DNA from: Dyella_B sp035503745
GTDB lineage: Bacteria > Pseudomonadota > Gammaproteobacteria > Xanthomonadales > Rhodanobacteraceae
Reading direction: 5' to 3'
Length of the DNA: 64,000 bases
Assembly (NCBI RefSeq): GCF_035503745.1
Contig: NZ_DATJTC010000008.1
Coordinates: forward strand, 62,001-126,000
Shown here: in pieces, positions 51,964 through 60,678 of the stretch
Position numbering within the stretch: position 1 is the first letter of the stretch
Layout: each line of letters begins with the position of its first letter
Program-made: the position numbers and the translations under genes
The notes under the pieces: model-generated
Told to the model about the DNA's origin: nothing
Databases searched by the model: none
The model's input: the letters and a program-made list of their open reading frames with translations, nothing else

Positions 51964-53171
51964 ACCTGCACTCCTTCGCGCGCGGCGATCGTGTGCACGT
52001 CCTTGTCGCCGCGGCCGGAAAGGTTGCACAGCACGATGCCGTCCTTGGGCAATTCGCGCGCGAGCTTCATCGCCTGCGCAACGGCATGGCTGGATTCCAG
52101 TGCAGCAAGAATGCCTTCCGTGCGCGCCAGCAGATGGAAGGCTTCCAGCGCCTCATCGTCCGTCACGCCCACATAGTGGGCGCGCCCGGTGTCCTTGAGG
52201 AAGGCGTGCTCCGGGCCGACGCCGGGATAATCCAGACCGGCGGAAACCGAATGCGTTTCGGTGATCTGGCCATCGTCGTCGCACAGCACGTAGGTGCGAT
52301 TGCCATGCAGCACGCCAGGACGGCCGGCCGCCAGCGACGCCGCATGATGCCCCGTGGCGATACCCTCGCCCGCCGCTTCCGCGCCCACGATGCGCACGTC
52401 GCGATCATTGAGGAACGCGTGGAACAGGCCGATGGCGTTGGAGCCACCGCCCACGCATGCGGTAAGCACGTCCGGCAGGCGGCCATATTGCGACAACACC
52501 TGCTGGCGCGCCTCGCGCCCGACGATCGCATTGAAGTCGCGCACCATCATCGGATACGGATGCGGACCGGCGACGGTGCCGATGATGTAGAACGTATCGG
52601 CGACGTTGGTGACCCAGTCGCGCATGGCCTCGTTCAAGGCGTCCTTGAGCGTCTTCGAACCCGAAGTCACCGGCACGACCTGCGCGCCGAGCAGTTTCAT
52701 GCGGTACACGTTGATCTTCTGCCGCTCGATGTCGACGGCACCCATGTAGACCACGCACTGGAGTCCGAAACGCGCGGCCACGGTGGCGCTGGCCACGCCG
52801 TGCTGGCCGGCGCCGGTTTCGGCGATGATGCGCGGCTTGCCCATCCGCTTGGCCACCAGGGCCTGGCCGACGGTATTGTTGATCTTGTGCGCGCCGGTGT
52901 GATTGAGATCCTCGCGCTTGAGCAGGATGCGCGCGCCGCCGACGTGCCGGGACAGGCCCTGTGCGTGGTAGATCGGGCTGGGGCGTCCGACGTAGTGGGT
53001 CAGGTCGCGATCGAGTTCGGCGAGGAAATCGGGATCTTCACGCAGGCGCAGGTAGGCCTCGGTGAGTTCGGCCAGCGGTGCCATCAAGGTCTCGGCGACG
53101 TACTGGCCGCCAAAGTTGCCAAAACGCCCTTGGGCATCGGGCCAGGCCTGGTAATCCTGGATAGTGGGCAT
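51960..53171 (-). CDS. trpB: Tryptophan synthase beta chain
   Basis: TrpB condenses indole with serine to tryptophan using pyridoxal phosphate. Key blocks are FGNFGGQYVAETLM, KREDLNHTGAHKINNTVGQ (PLP-binding Lys), ETGAGQHGVASA (indole-site Glu), and CVGGGSNAIGLFHAF (phosphate loop). Length (403) is normal. It heads the trpBA pair and is divergent from a LysR gene, a layout like trpI-trpBA in Pseudomonas, so activation by indoleglycerol phosphate is likely. Confidence 0.98.
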   Translation of the reverse strand: MPTIQDYQAWPDAQGRFGNFGGQYVAETLMAPLAELTEAYLRLREDPDFLAELDRDLTHYVGRPSPIYHAQGLSRHVGGARILLKREDLNHTGAHKINNTVGQALVAKRMGKPRIIAETGAGQHGVASATVAARFGLQCVVYMGAVDIERQKINVYRMKLLGAQVVPVTSGSKTLKDALNEAMRDWVTNVADTFYIIGTVAGPHPYPMMVRDFNAIVGREARQQVLSQYGRLPDVLTACVGGGSNAIGLFHAFLNDRDVRIVGAEAAGEGIATGHHAASLAAGRPGVLHGNRTYVLCDDDGQITETHSVSAGLDYPGVGPEHAFLKDTGRAHYVGVTDDEALEAFHLLARTEGILAALESSHAVAQAMKLARELPKDGIVLCNLSGRGDKDVHTIAAREGVQV

Positions 53172-53302
53172 CTGTCAGAAATCCTGTGCAATTCACGGAT
53201 GCGTGGGGCGGCACTCAGCCACCGGATGCCCAAAATACCCCGAATCGCGCTGATGAAAAAGCGATATGATCGCCGCAACATGTCAGGAAAAATCACAAGT
53301 TG

Positions 53303-54193
53303 ATGCACCGCGAACTGCCCTCGCTGAATGCCCTGCGGGCCTTTGAAGCCACCGCGCGGCTTGGCAGCGTCAGCCGCGCGGCGGCGGAGCTGAACGTCAC
53401 TCATGGCGCGATCAGCCGGCAGCTGCGCGTGTTGGAAGAGGCGCTTGAGCAGCCGCTGCTGGTTCGCCAAGGCCGCGGCATTGCGCTCACTGCGATCGGC
53501 GAGCAATTGCGTGATCGTGTCACCAACGCCTTTGAGCAATTGCGCGATGGCTGGTCGGAACTGCGCCGCCAGAGCGATACGTCGCCATTCGTACTCGGCT
53601 GCGCTAGCAGCCTGCTCGCACGCTGGGTGATTCCGCGCCTGGACCGGCTCGAACGCGACCTGCCCACGCTTCGGCTGCATCTTTCGCCGGAAGAAGATCC
53701 GCTCAGCCCCCAACACGCCCAACCGGATGCGGCGTTGGCGCTGGCCACGCCACCGTGGCCATCGGCATGGCAGGTGCATGTGCTGGCACCGGAGCGGATC
53801 GGACCGGTGGTCAGCCCCCGCTACGCGGGGCTCGCGCGCCTGCTCGACCGCGACGCGTCGGTGTTGTGCGGCGAAGCGCTGCTGCACACCACCTCGCGCC
53901 CGCAGGCATGGCCCGACTGGGCGCAGGCCAATGGCGTGCCGGCAACGTCGCTGCGTCAGGGGCAGGGTTTCACGCGTCTGTTTTACCTGCTGGAGGCGAC
54001 CGTGGCTGGGCTGGGCATCGGTATCGCACCGGAGCAGTTGGTGCGGGACGATCTGCGTGCCGGCCGCCTGCTCGCTCCATGGGGTTTCTGCCAGACCTCG
54101 GCCTCATGGATTCTCGCCACGCCCATGCGCCGCAGCGACAGCCGCATCGACGCACTGGCAAGCTGGCTGCGCGACGAACTGGACCCGTCTTAA
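53303..54193 (+). CDS. LysR-family regulator, TrpI/GcvA-like
   Basis: A 296-residue LysR-type activator. The winged helix reads ELPSLNALRAFEATARLGSVSRAAAELNVTHGAISRQLRVLE, a close match to the GcvA/TrpI/AmpR subgroup. The effector domain follows. It is divergent from trpBA with a 131-base intergenic region, as in pseudomonads where TrpI activates trpBA with indoleglycerol phosphate. That role is inferred from position. ATG 53303 or TTG 53300 may start translation; AGGAAA lies upstream. Confidence 0.88.
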   Translation: MHRELPSLNALRAFEATARLGSVSRAAAELNVTHGAISRQLRVLEEALEQPLLVRQGRGIALTAIGEQLRDRVTNAFEQLRDGWSELRRQSDTSPFVLGCASSLLARWVIPRLDRLERDLPTLRLHLSPEEDPLSPQHAQPDAALALATPPWPSAWQVHVLAPERIGPVVSPRYAGLARLLDRDASVLCGEALLHTTSRPQAWPDWAQANGVPATSLRQGQGFTRLFYLLEATVAGLGIGIAPEQLVRDDLRAGRLLAPWGFCQTSASWILATPMRRSDSRIDALASWLRDELDPS

Positions 54194-54807
54194 GACACCG
54201 CGCGCACGGCCGCGATGAAATCGCGCAGCTTGACCGGATCCTTGATACCCGGCGCCGACTCGATGCCGCTGGATACATCCACCGCCCAAGGGTTGGCGGT
54301 GCGTATGGCCATCTGCACGTTTGCCGGTGTCAGGCCGCCGGCCAGAATCAGCGGCTGGGTGAGATCGCGCGGCATCAATGACCAGTCAAAGGTTTTGCCG
54401 GTGCCCCCGGCCTCGCCCAGTCCATGGCCATCGAGCAACAAGCCCGCCGCGCGCGGAAAGGCGCGCAACTGCGCCAGCGCGGCGGCGCCCTCGCCCATCG
54501 CAATGGCCTTCAGGTATGGCTGTCCGAACTGTGCGCACCACGGGTCGCTTTCCATGCCGTGGAATTGCAGCATCGCCGGCCGCACCGTTTCGATCACCGC
54601 GCGCACGAAATCGGCGTCATCGTCCATGCACAACGCCACGGTCGTGACGAACGGTGGCATGGCATCGACGATGCTCCTGGCATGCTCAAGCGACACCCGG
54701 CGCTTGCTGCGCGAGGTCATCACCACGCCGATCGCATCGGTGCCCAGTTGCGCGGCAAGCCGTGCGTCTTCCACGCGGGTCATGCCGCAGCATTTGATCC
54801 GGGTCAT
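54190..54807 (-). CDS. trpF: Phosphoribosylanthranilate isomerase
   Basis: TrpF isomerises N-(5'-phosphoribosyl)anthranilate in tryptophan synthesis. The 205-residue TIM barrel has IKCCGMTRVEDARLAAQLGTDAIGVV (catalytic Cys), LQFHGMESD, LLLDGHGLGEAGGTGKTFDW (catalytic Asp), LAGGLTPANV and AVDVSSGIESAPGIKD (phosphate site). The ATG follows GGAGGTGA and overlaps the truA stop by 4 bases. Its 3' end overlaps the LysR gene by 4 bases in opposite orientation. The rest of the trp pathway is outside the window. Confidence 0.97.
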   Translation of the reverse strand: MTRIKCCGMTRVEDARLAAQLGTDAIGVVMTSRSKRRVSLEHARSIVDAMPPFVTTVALCMDDDADFVRAVIETVRPAMLQFHGMESDPWCAQFGQPYLKAIAMGEGAAALAQLRAFPRAAGLLLDGHGLGEAGGTGKTFDWSLMPRDLTQPLILAGGLTPANVQMAIRTANPWAVDVSSGIESAPGIKDPVKLRDFIAAVRAVS

Positions 54808-55571
54808 TCGCTCACCTCCTGTGGTAGACCCCAATGTCGTTCGTAACGCGGACCGATGAACGTCAGGCCCGATGCACCGGCAGTCGGGCCCGCCACTTCC
54901 CGATTGCGCCCGGCAAGCAGTTGCGCGATCCATTCTTTCGGCTGTTCGCCGCGGCCCACCGGCAACAACGAGCCGACGATATTGCGCACCATGTGATGCA
55001 AAAACGCATTGGCTTCGATCTCGATGATCACATTCGCGTCTTGGCGGCACACCTGGATCATTTTAACCAGGCGCCGCGCGTGTGCGGCCTGGCACGATAC
55101 TGCGCGAAAAGCGCTGAAATCGTGCTCGCCGACCAGGGCCTGCGCCGCTTCGTGCATGTGCGCCGCATCCAGCGGATGGCGCTCCCACGAAACAAAGCGC
55201 GCATCGAGCGCGGGCCGAATGACGCGATTGAGGATGGTGTAGCGATAGCGGCGGCTGCGCGCGCAGAAGCGCGCATGGAAGTCCTCCGGCATGGGTTGCG
55301 CCCAGAGCACTGCAATGCTGGCGGGCAGGTTCGAAGACGCGCCAAGCACCCAGCCGCGCATGTCGCGTTCCACGCCGGTGTCGAAATGCACCACCTGGCA
55401 GCGCCCGTGCACGCCCGCATCGGTACGGCCGGCGCAAGTCACCTCGATCGGCTCGGCGGCAACGAACGACAGCGCCTTCTCCACGCTGGCCTGCACGCTC
55501 GCCCCGTGGCTGAGCCGCTGCCAGCCGAGGAAATCGGTGCCGTCGTATTCGATGCCCAGAGCAATACGCAT
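54804..55571 (-). CDS. truA: tRNA pseudouridine(38-40) synthase
   Basis: TruA converts uridines 38-40 of the tRNA anticodon stem to pseudouridine. The 255-residue protein has the catalytic block VTCAGRTDAGVHGRCQVVHFD (active-site Asp in RTDAG), ALGIEYDGTDFLGWQ at the start, YRYTILNR and FLHHMVRNIVGSLLPVG near the end. It sits between fimV and trpF and overlaps trpF by 4 bases, an arrangement conserved in Pseudomonas and Xanthomonas relatives. Confidence 0.97.
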   Translation of the reverse strand: MRIALGIEYDGTDFLGWQRLSHGASVQASVEKALSFVAAEPIEVTCAGRTDAGVHGRCQVVHFDTGVERDMRGWVLGASSNLPASIAVLWAQPMPEDFHARFCARSRRYRYTILNRVIRPALDARFVSWERHPLDAAHMHEAAQALVGEHDFSAFRAVSCQAAHARRLVKMIQVCRQDANVIIEIEANAFLHHMVRNIVGSLLPVGRGEQPKEWIAQLLAGRNREVAGPTAGASGLTFIGPRYERHWGLPQEVSE

Positions 55572-55650
55572 GAGTGTCTAGAAAACCAGGAGACGGCAAG
55601 GGTAACAGCTGAGGGCGAAAATCCCGTGCCCGCGCGGCATCCATCGCCGC

Positions 55651-55683
55651 AAAAGCATCGGGCCGGCATGGCCGGCCCGATGC
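55651..55683 (-). terminator. Terminator after fimV
   Basis: A perfect 13-bp stem (GCATCGGGCCGGC with its complement) around a 3-nt loop lies 25 bases after the fimV stop on the minus strand, followed by TTTT. It should separate fimV from truA expression. Confidence 0.82.
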
Positions 55684-55707
55684 GCGACGATCAGGGACAA
55701 GCGACGG

Positions 55708-58023
55708 TCAATGGATCTTGGCCATCAACGTTCTCGCCACGTCTTTTTGCATCTGGCTGCCTTCCTGCATGACCTCATCGAGCATCGCGCGGGCGCCATC
55801 GGGATCGCCCATGTCGAGGTAGGCGCGGGCCAGGTCGAGCTTGGTGTCGATGGGATCGTCGTGCAGCTCGCCGAAATCCGCTTCCGCTTCGTGGCCGGCG
55901 TGCTCCACATGATCGGCGGCACCGACGTGATCGGCATGCGGTGCCTGCTCCGTTTCGGCCGGCTCGTCGAAGTGCCAGGTCGATACCGGCTCCTGCTCAA
56001 CCTCGGGCTTGGCGGTCGTTGGCGCCGGCTGGGACAGCGCGTCGGCATGATGCGGCGTCAGGTCGAAGTCGAAGTGATATTCGCTGACCTTGGACGGCTG
56101 CGGCGGCACGTTTCTGACTACCGTGGCGTCGGCATCCGGCTTGGCGCCGTAGCTGTCCAGGTCGAAGTGATGCAGCGGCGCCTGCTCCTCGTGCGCCGAC
56201 GACGATCCGGTGCCGTGGGCGAACAAAGGATGGCCCGGAGCCAGATCCTCGCCCATGTGCATCACGTCCTGCCATTCCGGCTGGTCGGGATCGGTGATGT
56301 GGGCGTGCATGGCTTCGGCCGCGGCTTCGAAGTGCTCCACGTCACGGCGGGTGTAGTACAGGCTCACCAGCTCCAGGTGCAGGCCGATGTCATCGGGCTG
56401 TTCGGCCAGCTGGTCGAGCAATTCGTCCTGGTCCGGATCGGGGCCGCCCGGGTGATCTTCGTCGGCGGTACCGAAACGGTCGGCCAGCGAACCCTTGGGC
56501 GGCGCAAGCGGAGCTTTGGCGGGTTTCGCACCGGACTTGCCACGGCGCAGCAACAACCCGACCACGGCCAGCACGACCACCAGGCCGCCGGCGCCGAGCG
56601 CCCACGGCTGGGTGTACCAGGGCTCTTCTTCAACGGCCGGCGGCGCAACGCGATGCAACGGCCGGCTCGCCGGCTTAGGAGCCGCGTGCGCACCGCCAAG
56701 TGGCGTGGTCACCACGGCCGGATGTGCCGCCGAGGCAGCCGCACCAGGCGCGCTTGCGGGCGGATTGGCATTGGCCAGCGAAGCCGGGGCGGGGGTTGGC
56801 GCGGGCGCCGCGTGCGTGGACGCCGCTGCCACCGGTTGCACTGGCTTGGCCGGTGCGGGTGCCGCAGCCGGTGCCGCCGCAGCAGCGGGCGGCAGACCGG
56901 CCGACTTGCGAGCCTCGGCCAGCTTTTTCTGCAGATCGGCGATCTCGTCGTCCTTGAGCGACAACAGGCGCTGGTTCTTGGTATTGAGGTCTTCCAGATC
57001 CTTCAGGCGCGACTTCAGCTCGTTGCTCTGCTGTTCCAGCGAAGACAGGGTTTCCTGGCTGCGCTGCAATTCCTGGCGAATGGCAGCGCTGCCGGCGCCC
57101 TTGCCGTTGGCGCCACCGGCGGACTGCCCTTCGCCGCCCGCCGGGACCAGCGCAAGCCGGTCGGCATGACTGCTGGCGGTCGGCGCGACCGAGGCATTGG
57201 AACGGGTGCCGCCAGCGGCGACGGCAACCGGGGCCGCGCCCACGCTGCCGTTGCGCCAATCGCTGTCTTGCTGGCGCACGGTGGCCGCGGCTTCGGCGGC
57301 CGCAATGGCTACCGCATCGTCGTGGGAAGGCACGCGCAACACCGCGCCGGCCTTCAGCGCATTGATGTTGTCGCGGTAGAAGGCATCCGGGTTGGCGGCC
57401 TTGAGCGCCAGCATCATCTGGTCCTTGTCCACGCCCGCCGGCGCCGTTTCTACGGCGACATGCGACAGCGTCTGACCGCGCTGCACGGTGTACTGGCCGT
57501 TTCTGACCGCCACATGCGGCGATGCGGCGGACTCGGCATGGCGCGGTGCGCTGGGGGCGGTGCCTGACGGCGCGGACGCTTCGCCGGCCGGTGCGCGGCG
57601 GCGCGTGGGTGCACTGCTGGCGGCGGCCTGCTCCACCTTGCCCGGCGGATCGAGCAGGATCGGGAATTCGCGCACGCTGCTGCCGGTGCTGCTGGTGACC
57701 TGCACCAGCAGGTCCAGGTAGGGGTCGTCTACCGACACGCTGCTGGTAATGCGGATGACTTTGTGGCCGTGGACGTCGGCCACGGCAAAGGTAAGCGGGA
57801 CGGTCGGCCGTTCACCGCCGATCTTGGCAAATTCTTCGTTCGAGGCCAGCTGGGCGCTCAGGCTCTGCAGTTCCGCGGGGCTGGCCTGCGTGACCGGAAT
57901 CTCGACCACCAGCGGCTCGCCCAACGCCGATTTCACGTGGGCCTGGCCAAACTCCACCGCTGCCGCCTGAGTACTGCCTAGCGCAAGCGCCATCAGTATC
58001 GACAGCTTCAACGAACGATTCAT
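55708..58023 (-). CDS. fimV: FimV-family polar organising protein
   Basis: FimV is an inner-membrane hub protein that binds peptidoglycan and organises the cell pole and type IV pili. The 771-residue product has a signal peptide (residues 1-22), the FimV N-terminal domain (VEFGQAHVKSALGEPLVVEIPV), a LysM domain (about 180-235), a coiled coil (about 315-370), an Ala/Pro-rich linker, one transmembrane helix near residue 478 (WALGAGGLVVVLAVVGLLLRR), an acidic cytoplasmic part and the C-terminal TPR-like FimV motif (DTKLDLARAYLDMGDPDGARAML). It is between asd and truA, its normal position. Confidence 0.96.
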   Translation of the reverse strand: MNRSLKLSILMALALGSTQAAAVEFGQAHVKSALGEPLVVEIPVTQASPAELQSLSAQLASNEEFAKIGGERPTVPLTFAVADVHGHKVIRITSSVSVDDPYLDLLVQVTSSTGSSVREFPILLDPPGKVEQAAASSAPTRRRAPAGEASAPSGTAPSAPRHAESAASPHVAVRNGQYTVQRGQTLSHVAVETAPAGVDKDQMMLALKAANPDAFYRDNINALKAGAVLRVPSHDDAVAIAAAEAAATVRQQDSDWRNGSVGAAPVAVAAGGTRSNASVAPTASSHADRLALVPAGGEGQSAGGANGKGAGSAAIRQELQRSQETLSSLEQQSNELKSRLKDLEDLNTKNQRLLSLKDDEIADLQKKLAEARKSAGLPPAAAAAPAAAPAPAKPVQPVAAASTHAAPAPTPAPASLANANPPASAPGAAASAAHPAVVTTPLGGAHAAPKPASRPLHRVAPPAVEEEPWYTQPWALGAGGLVVVLAVVGLLLRRGKSGAKPAKAPLAPPKGSLADRFGTADEDHPGGPDPDQDELLDQLAEQPDDIGLHLELVSLYYTRRDVEHFEAAAEAMHAHITDPDQPEWQDVMHMGEDLAPGHPLFAHGTGSSSAHEEQAPLHHFDLDSYGAKPDADATVVRNVPPQPSKVSEYHFDFDLTPHHADALSQPAPTTAKPEVEQEPVSTWHFDEPAETEQAPHADHVGAADHVEHAGHEAEADFGELHDDPIDTKLDLARAYLDMGDPDGARAMLDEVMQEGSQMQKDVARTLMAKIH

Positions 58024-58188
58024 CGCGTGCTCCCCCGAACGACCCGGACGCTTTACCTAAAAATCACCGCAGCTTGCAGCGACTTTCTCTTAGAAGGCGT
58101 CACTTTAGTTAGATAAACGTCAATCAACAATAGCCAAAGCCGGTCAAGGCCCGTCCCAGAGCGATTTTTTTGCCAGACGTGACGGGCG

Positions 58189-58482
58189 TCAATGCCCGTC
58201 CACCGGCTTTTTCGAAGTTTTTTGCGCGGCCTTCAGCTGCTCGCGCAATTGGGCAATGGTACGGTCCTGCTGTTGCAGGCGCGCGGCCGCGTCCCGGCTG
58301 ACCGATTCCTGCTGGCCGACATGCTGTTGCAGCCGGTCGACCTCGGCCTGGCTGCTGGCCACTTTCGCATGGGCGGCGGTGACGGACTTGTCCCCGACGG
58401 CTGCGCCGGAAGCCTGGGGGCCAGCGAAGGCCTGCGTGCACATCAGCAGCCCCCCCAAGATCACTGCCGCGACATGGCGCAT
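58189..58482 (-). CDS. Small exported coiled-coil protein after asd
   Basis: A 97-residue protein with a signal peptide (MRHVAAVILGGLLMCTQAFAG, residues 1-21) and one predicted coiled coil (about 40-85: KVASSQAEVDRLQQHVGQQESVSRDAA and RLQQQDRTIAQLREQL) before a short basic tail. I do not recognise the family. Its ATG overlaps the asd stop by one base (TAATG), so it is translated after asd. Position between asd and fimV suggests an envelope role, but nothing more can be said. Confidence 0.72.
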   Translation of the reverse strand: MRHVAAVILGGLLMCTQAFAGPQASGAAVGDKSVTAAHAKVASSQAEVDRLQQHVGQQESVSRDAAARLQQQDRTIAQLREQLKAAQKTSKKPVDGH

Positions 58483-59510
58483 TACAGATAGTCCTCGATA
58501 AGCAATTCGGCGATCTGCACGGCATTCAGCGCCGCGCCCTTGCGGATGTTGTCGGCCACGATCCACATGTCCAGCCCGCGTTCGTGGGAGATGTCCTCGC
58601 GCAGGCGGCCCACGAACACCGGGTCCTGGCCTGCGGCATCGCCCACCGGGGTTGGATACCCGCCGGGCTTGCGCTCGTCCTGCACCACCACGCCCTGGGC
58701 ATCTTCAAGCAGCGCGCGCGCCTGTTCGGCGGTGATTTTGTCGCGCGTCTCGATGTGCACGGCCTCGGCGTGACCGTAGAACACCGGAACGCGCACCGCC
58801 GTGGGGTTCACCTGGATGGCTGGGTCTTCGAGGATCTTGCGCGTCTCCCACACCATTTTCATTTCTTCCTTGGTGTAGCCGTTGTCTTGGAAGTCGTCGA
58901 TGTGCGGGATCACGTTGAAGGCGATCTGCTTGGGAAACTTCGAGCGCTCCACGTCCTGGAAATTGAGCAGCGCGGCGGTCTGCTTGCCCAGCTCCTCCAT
59001 GCCCGAGCGGCCGGCGCCGGACACCGACTGATAGGTGGCCACGTTGATACGCTCGATGCCCACCGCGCGGTGGATCGGCGCCAGCGCCACCAGCATCTGC
59101 ATGGTGGAGCAGTTGGGATTGGCGATGATGCCCCGCGTGGTGTATTGCGCGATGGCATGCGGATTGACCTCGCTTACCACCAGCGGGATATCGTCCTGGT
59201 AGCGGAACTCCGAGGTGTTGTCGATCACTACGGCGCCCGCCTGCGCCGCGCGCGGCGCGTGCTCGCGGCTTACCGAGCCGCCGGCGGAAAAGAACGCGAT
59301 GTCCACGCCGGAGAAGTCGTAATCGGCCAGGTTGCGCACGGTGACCTGTTTGCCGCCGAACTCCACCTTACCGCCGGCGGAACGCTCGCTGGCCAGCGGC
59401 ACCAGCTCGCTGATGGGAAATTCACGTTCGGCCAGGATGCTCAGCAATGTTTCGCCGACGGCGCCGGTCGCGCCCACCATGGCTACCTTGTAGCTGCTCT
59501 TCTTGCTCAT
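58482..59510 (-). CDS. asd: Aspartate-semialdehyde dehydrogenase
   Basis: Asd reduces aspartyl phosphate to aspartate semialdehyde for lysine, threonine, methionine and diaminopimelate. The N-terminal Rossmann block is VAMVGATGAVGETLLSILAEREFP, the catalytic Cys is in IIANPNCSTMQMLVAL, and QSVSGAGRSGMEEL and VRVPVFYGHAEAVHIET follow. Length (342) is that of the Gram-positive/Pseudomonas-asd2 type. The stop overlaps the next gene by one base. It precedes fimV as in related genomes. Confidence 0.97.
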   Translation of the reverse strand: MSKKSSYKVAMVGATGAVGETLLSILAEREFPISELVPLASERSAGGKVEFGGKQVTVRNLADYDFSGVDIAFFSAGGSVSREHAPRAAQAGAVVIDNTSEFRYQDDIPLVVSEVNPHAIAQYTTRGIIANPNCSTMQMLVALAPIHRAVGIERINVATYQSVSGAGRSGMEELGKQTAALLNFQDVERSKFPKQIAFNVIPHIDDFQDNGYTKEEMKMVWETRKILEDPAIQVNPTAVRVPVFYGHAEAVHIETRDKITAEQARALLEDAQGVVVQDERKPGGYPTPVGDAAGQDPVFVGRLREDISHERGLDMWIVADNIRKGAALNAVQIAELLIEDYL

Positions 59511-59592
59511 CGGAGGTCACTTGTCAGGGAATTGGAATCTAGCCTGCGCGGCGCGCGAACGACACGACAGGGCTTCGTCAGCGTGAGGCATA

Positions 59593-60630
59593 TCACGTTT
59601 CGGCGGCACGCCCACCGCGCGCTTCAGGATTCAGTAATGAAGGCGGGTGTCCCGCGTTGGGGCCGTGGCCCAGCGCGGCCAGCACATTGTCGGCGGCCAG
59701 TTGGGCCATCGCGCGGCGCGTATCGGCGCTGGCGCTGGCGATATGCGGGCTGAGTACGACTTGGTCGAGTTCGCGCAGGGCAGGATTCACCGCCGGCTCT
59801 CCCTCGAACACGTCCAGCCCCGCGGCGGCCAGCCGCCCTTCGCGCAACGCGGCGGCCAGGGCCGCATCGTCCACGATGCCGCCGCGCGCGATGTTTACCA
59901 GCACTGCGGTAGGTTTCATGTGCAACAGTTCAGGAGCGCCGATCGCATGGTGGCTATGCGCGCTGTAAGGCAGCACCAGCACAAGATGGTCCGCGCGCGC
60001 CAGCAACTGGCGCTTTTCCACCCAGCTTGCGCGGCATTCGCGCTCGACGGCGTCCGGTAGCCGGGAGCGGTTGTGATAGATGACCTTCATGTCGAAACCG
60101 GCACCGCGGCGTGCCACCGCCTGTCCGATGCGGCCCATGCCCAGGATGCCCAGCGTCTTGCCGTGGACGTCCACGCCCAGCCAGTCGTCAAAGCGCATGC
60201 CGCCACGCCAGCGGCCTGCCCTCAGCCAGCGTTCGGCGCTGCTGACACGGCGTGCGGCGGCCAATAGCAAGGCCCAGGCATAGTCGGCCGTGGTCTGGGT
60301 AAGTACGTCCGGCGTGTTGGTGGCAAGGATGCCCGCCGCGGTGAGGGCGGGAAGATCGAGGTTGTTGTAGCCAACGCCAAGATTGGCGATGACACGCAAG
60401 CAGCGGTTGCCGGCCAGCACGCCGGCATCGATGCGATCGCCCAGGCCCACGATGGCGCCGTCAACCCTGGCCAGCTTGGCGCGCAGTTGTTCCGGCGCGC
60501 GCTTGCTTTCCTTCGATTCCACGCGCACTTCCACGTACTGGGCAAGCGTGGCCAGTACCTCGGGAAACAACGGGCGCGAAACCCAGACGGTGTGTGCCTT
60601 GCTCATCGTGACGACCATTGCCTCGGACAT
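59593..60630 (-). CDS. D-2-hydroxyacid dehydrogenase (glyoxylate/hydroxypyruvate reductase-like)
   Basis: A 345-residue NAD(P)-dependent D-2-hydroxyacid dehydrogenase. It has the substrate-domain block IANLGVGYNNLDLPALTAAGI, the nucleotide fold GKTLGILGMGRIGQAVARR, catalytic Arg in NIARGGIVDDAAL, Glu in DVFEGEPAVNP and His in LSPHIASAS. It is most like glyoxylate/hydroxypyruvate reductase (GhrB/TkrA), but gluconate reductases share these motifs. ATG 60630 or the internal ATG 60606 could start translation. It sits between aroC and asd without an obvious link. Confidence 0.9.
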   Translation of the reverse strand: MSEAMVVTMSKAHTVWVSRPLFPEVLATLAQYVEVRVESKESKRAPEQLRAKLARVDGAIVGLGDRIDAGVLAGNRCLRVIANLGVGYNNLDLPALTAAGILATNTPDVLTQTTADYAWALLLAAARRVSSAERWLRAGRWRGGMRFDDWLGVDVHGKTLGILGMGRIGQAVARRGAGFDMKVIYHNRSRLPDAVERECRASWVEKRQLLARADHLVLVLPYSAHSHHAIGAPELLHMKPTAVLVNIARGGIVDDAALAAALREGRLAAAGLDVFEGEPAVNPALRELDQVVLSPHIASASADTRRAMAQLAADNVLAALGHGPNAGHPPSLLNPEARGGRAAET

Positions 60631-60678
60631 CTGCTGCCTGCCGGACCGCGGCGCAGCGCAGTGCCGGCCCCCGTTCCA

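Noticed and set aside
58181..58200. Hairpin (GACGGGC/GCCCGTC) over the stop of the coiled-coil gene as terminator
   Set aside because: In the direction of transcription it is followed by A residues, not T.
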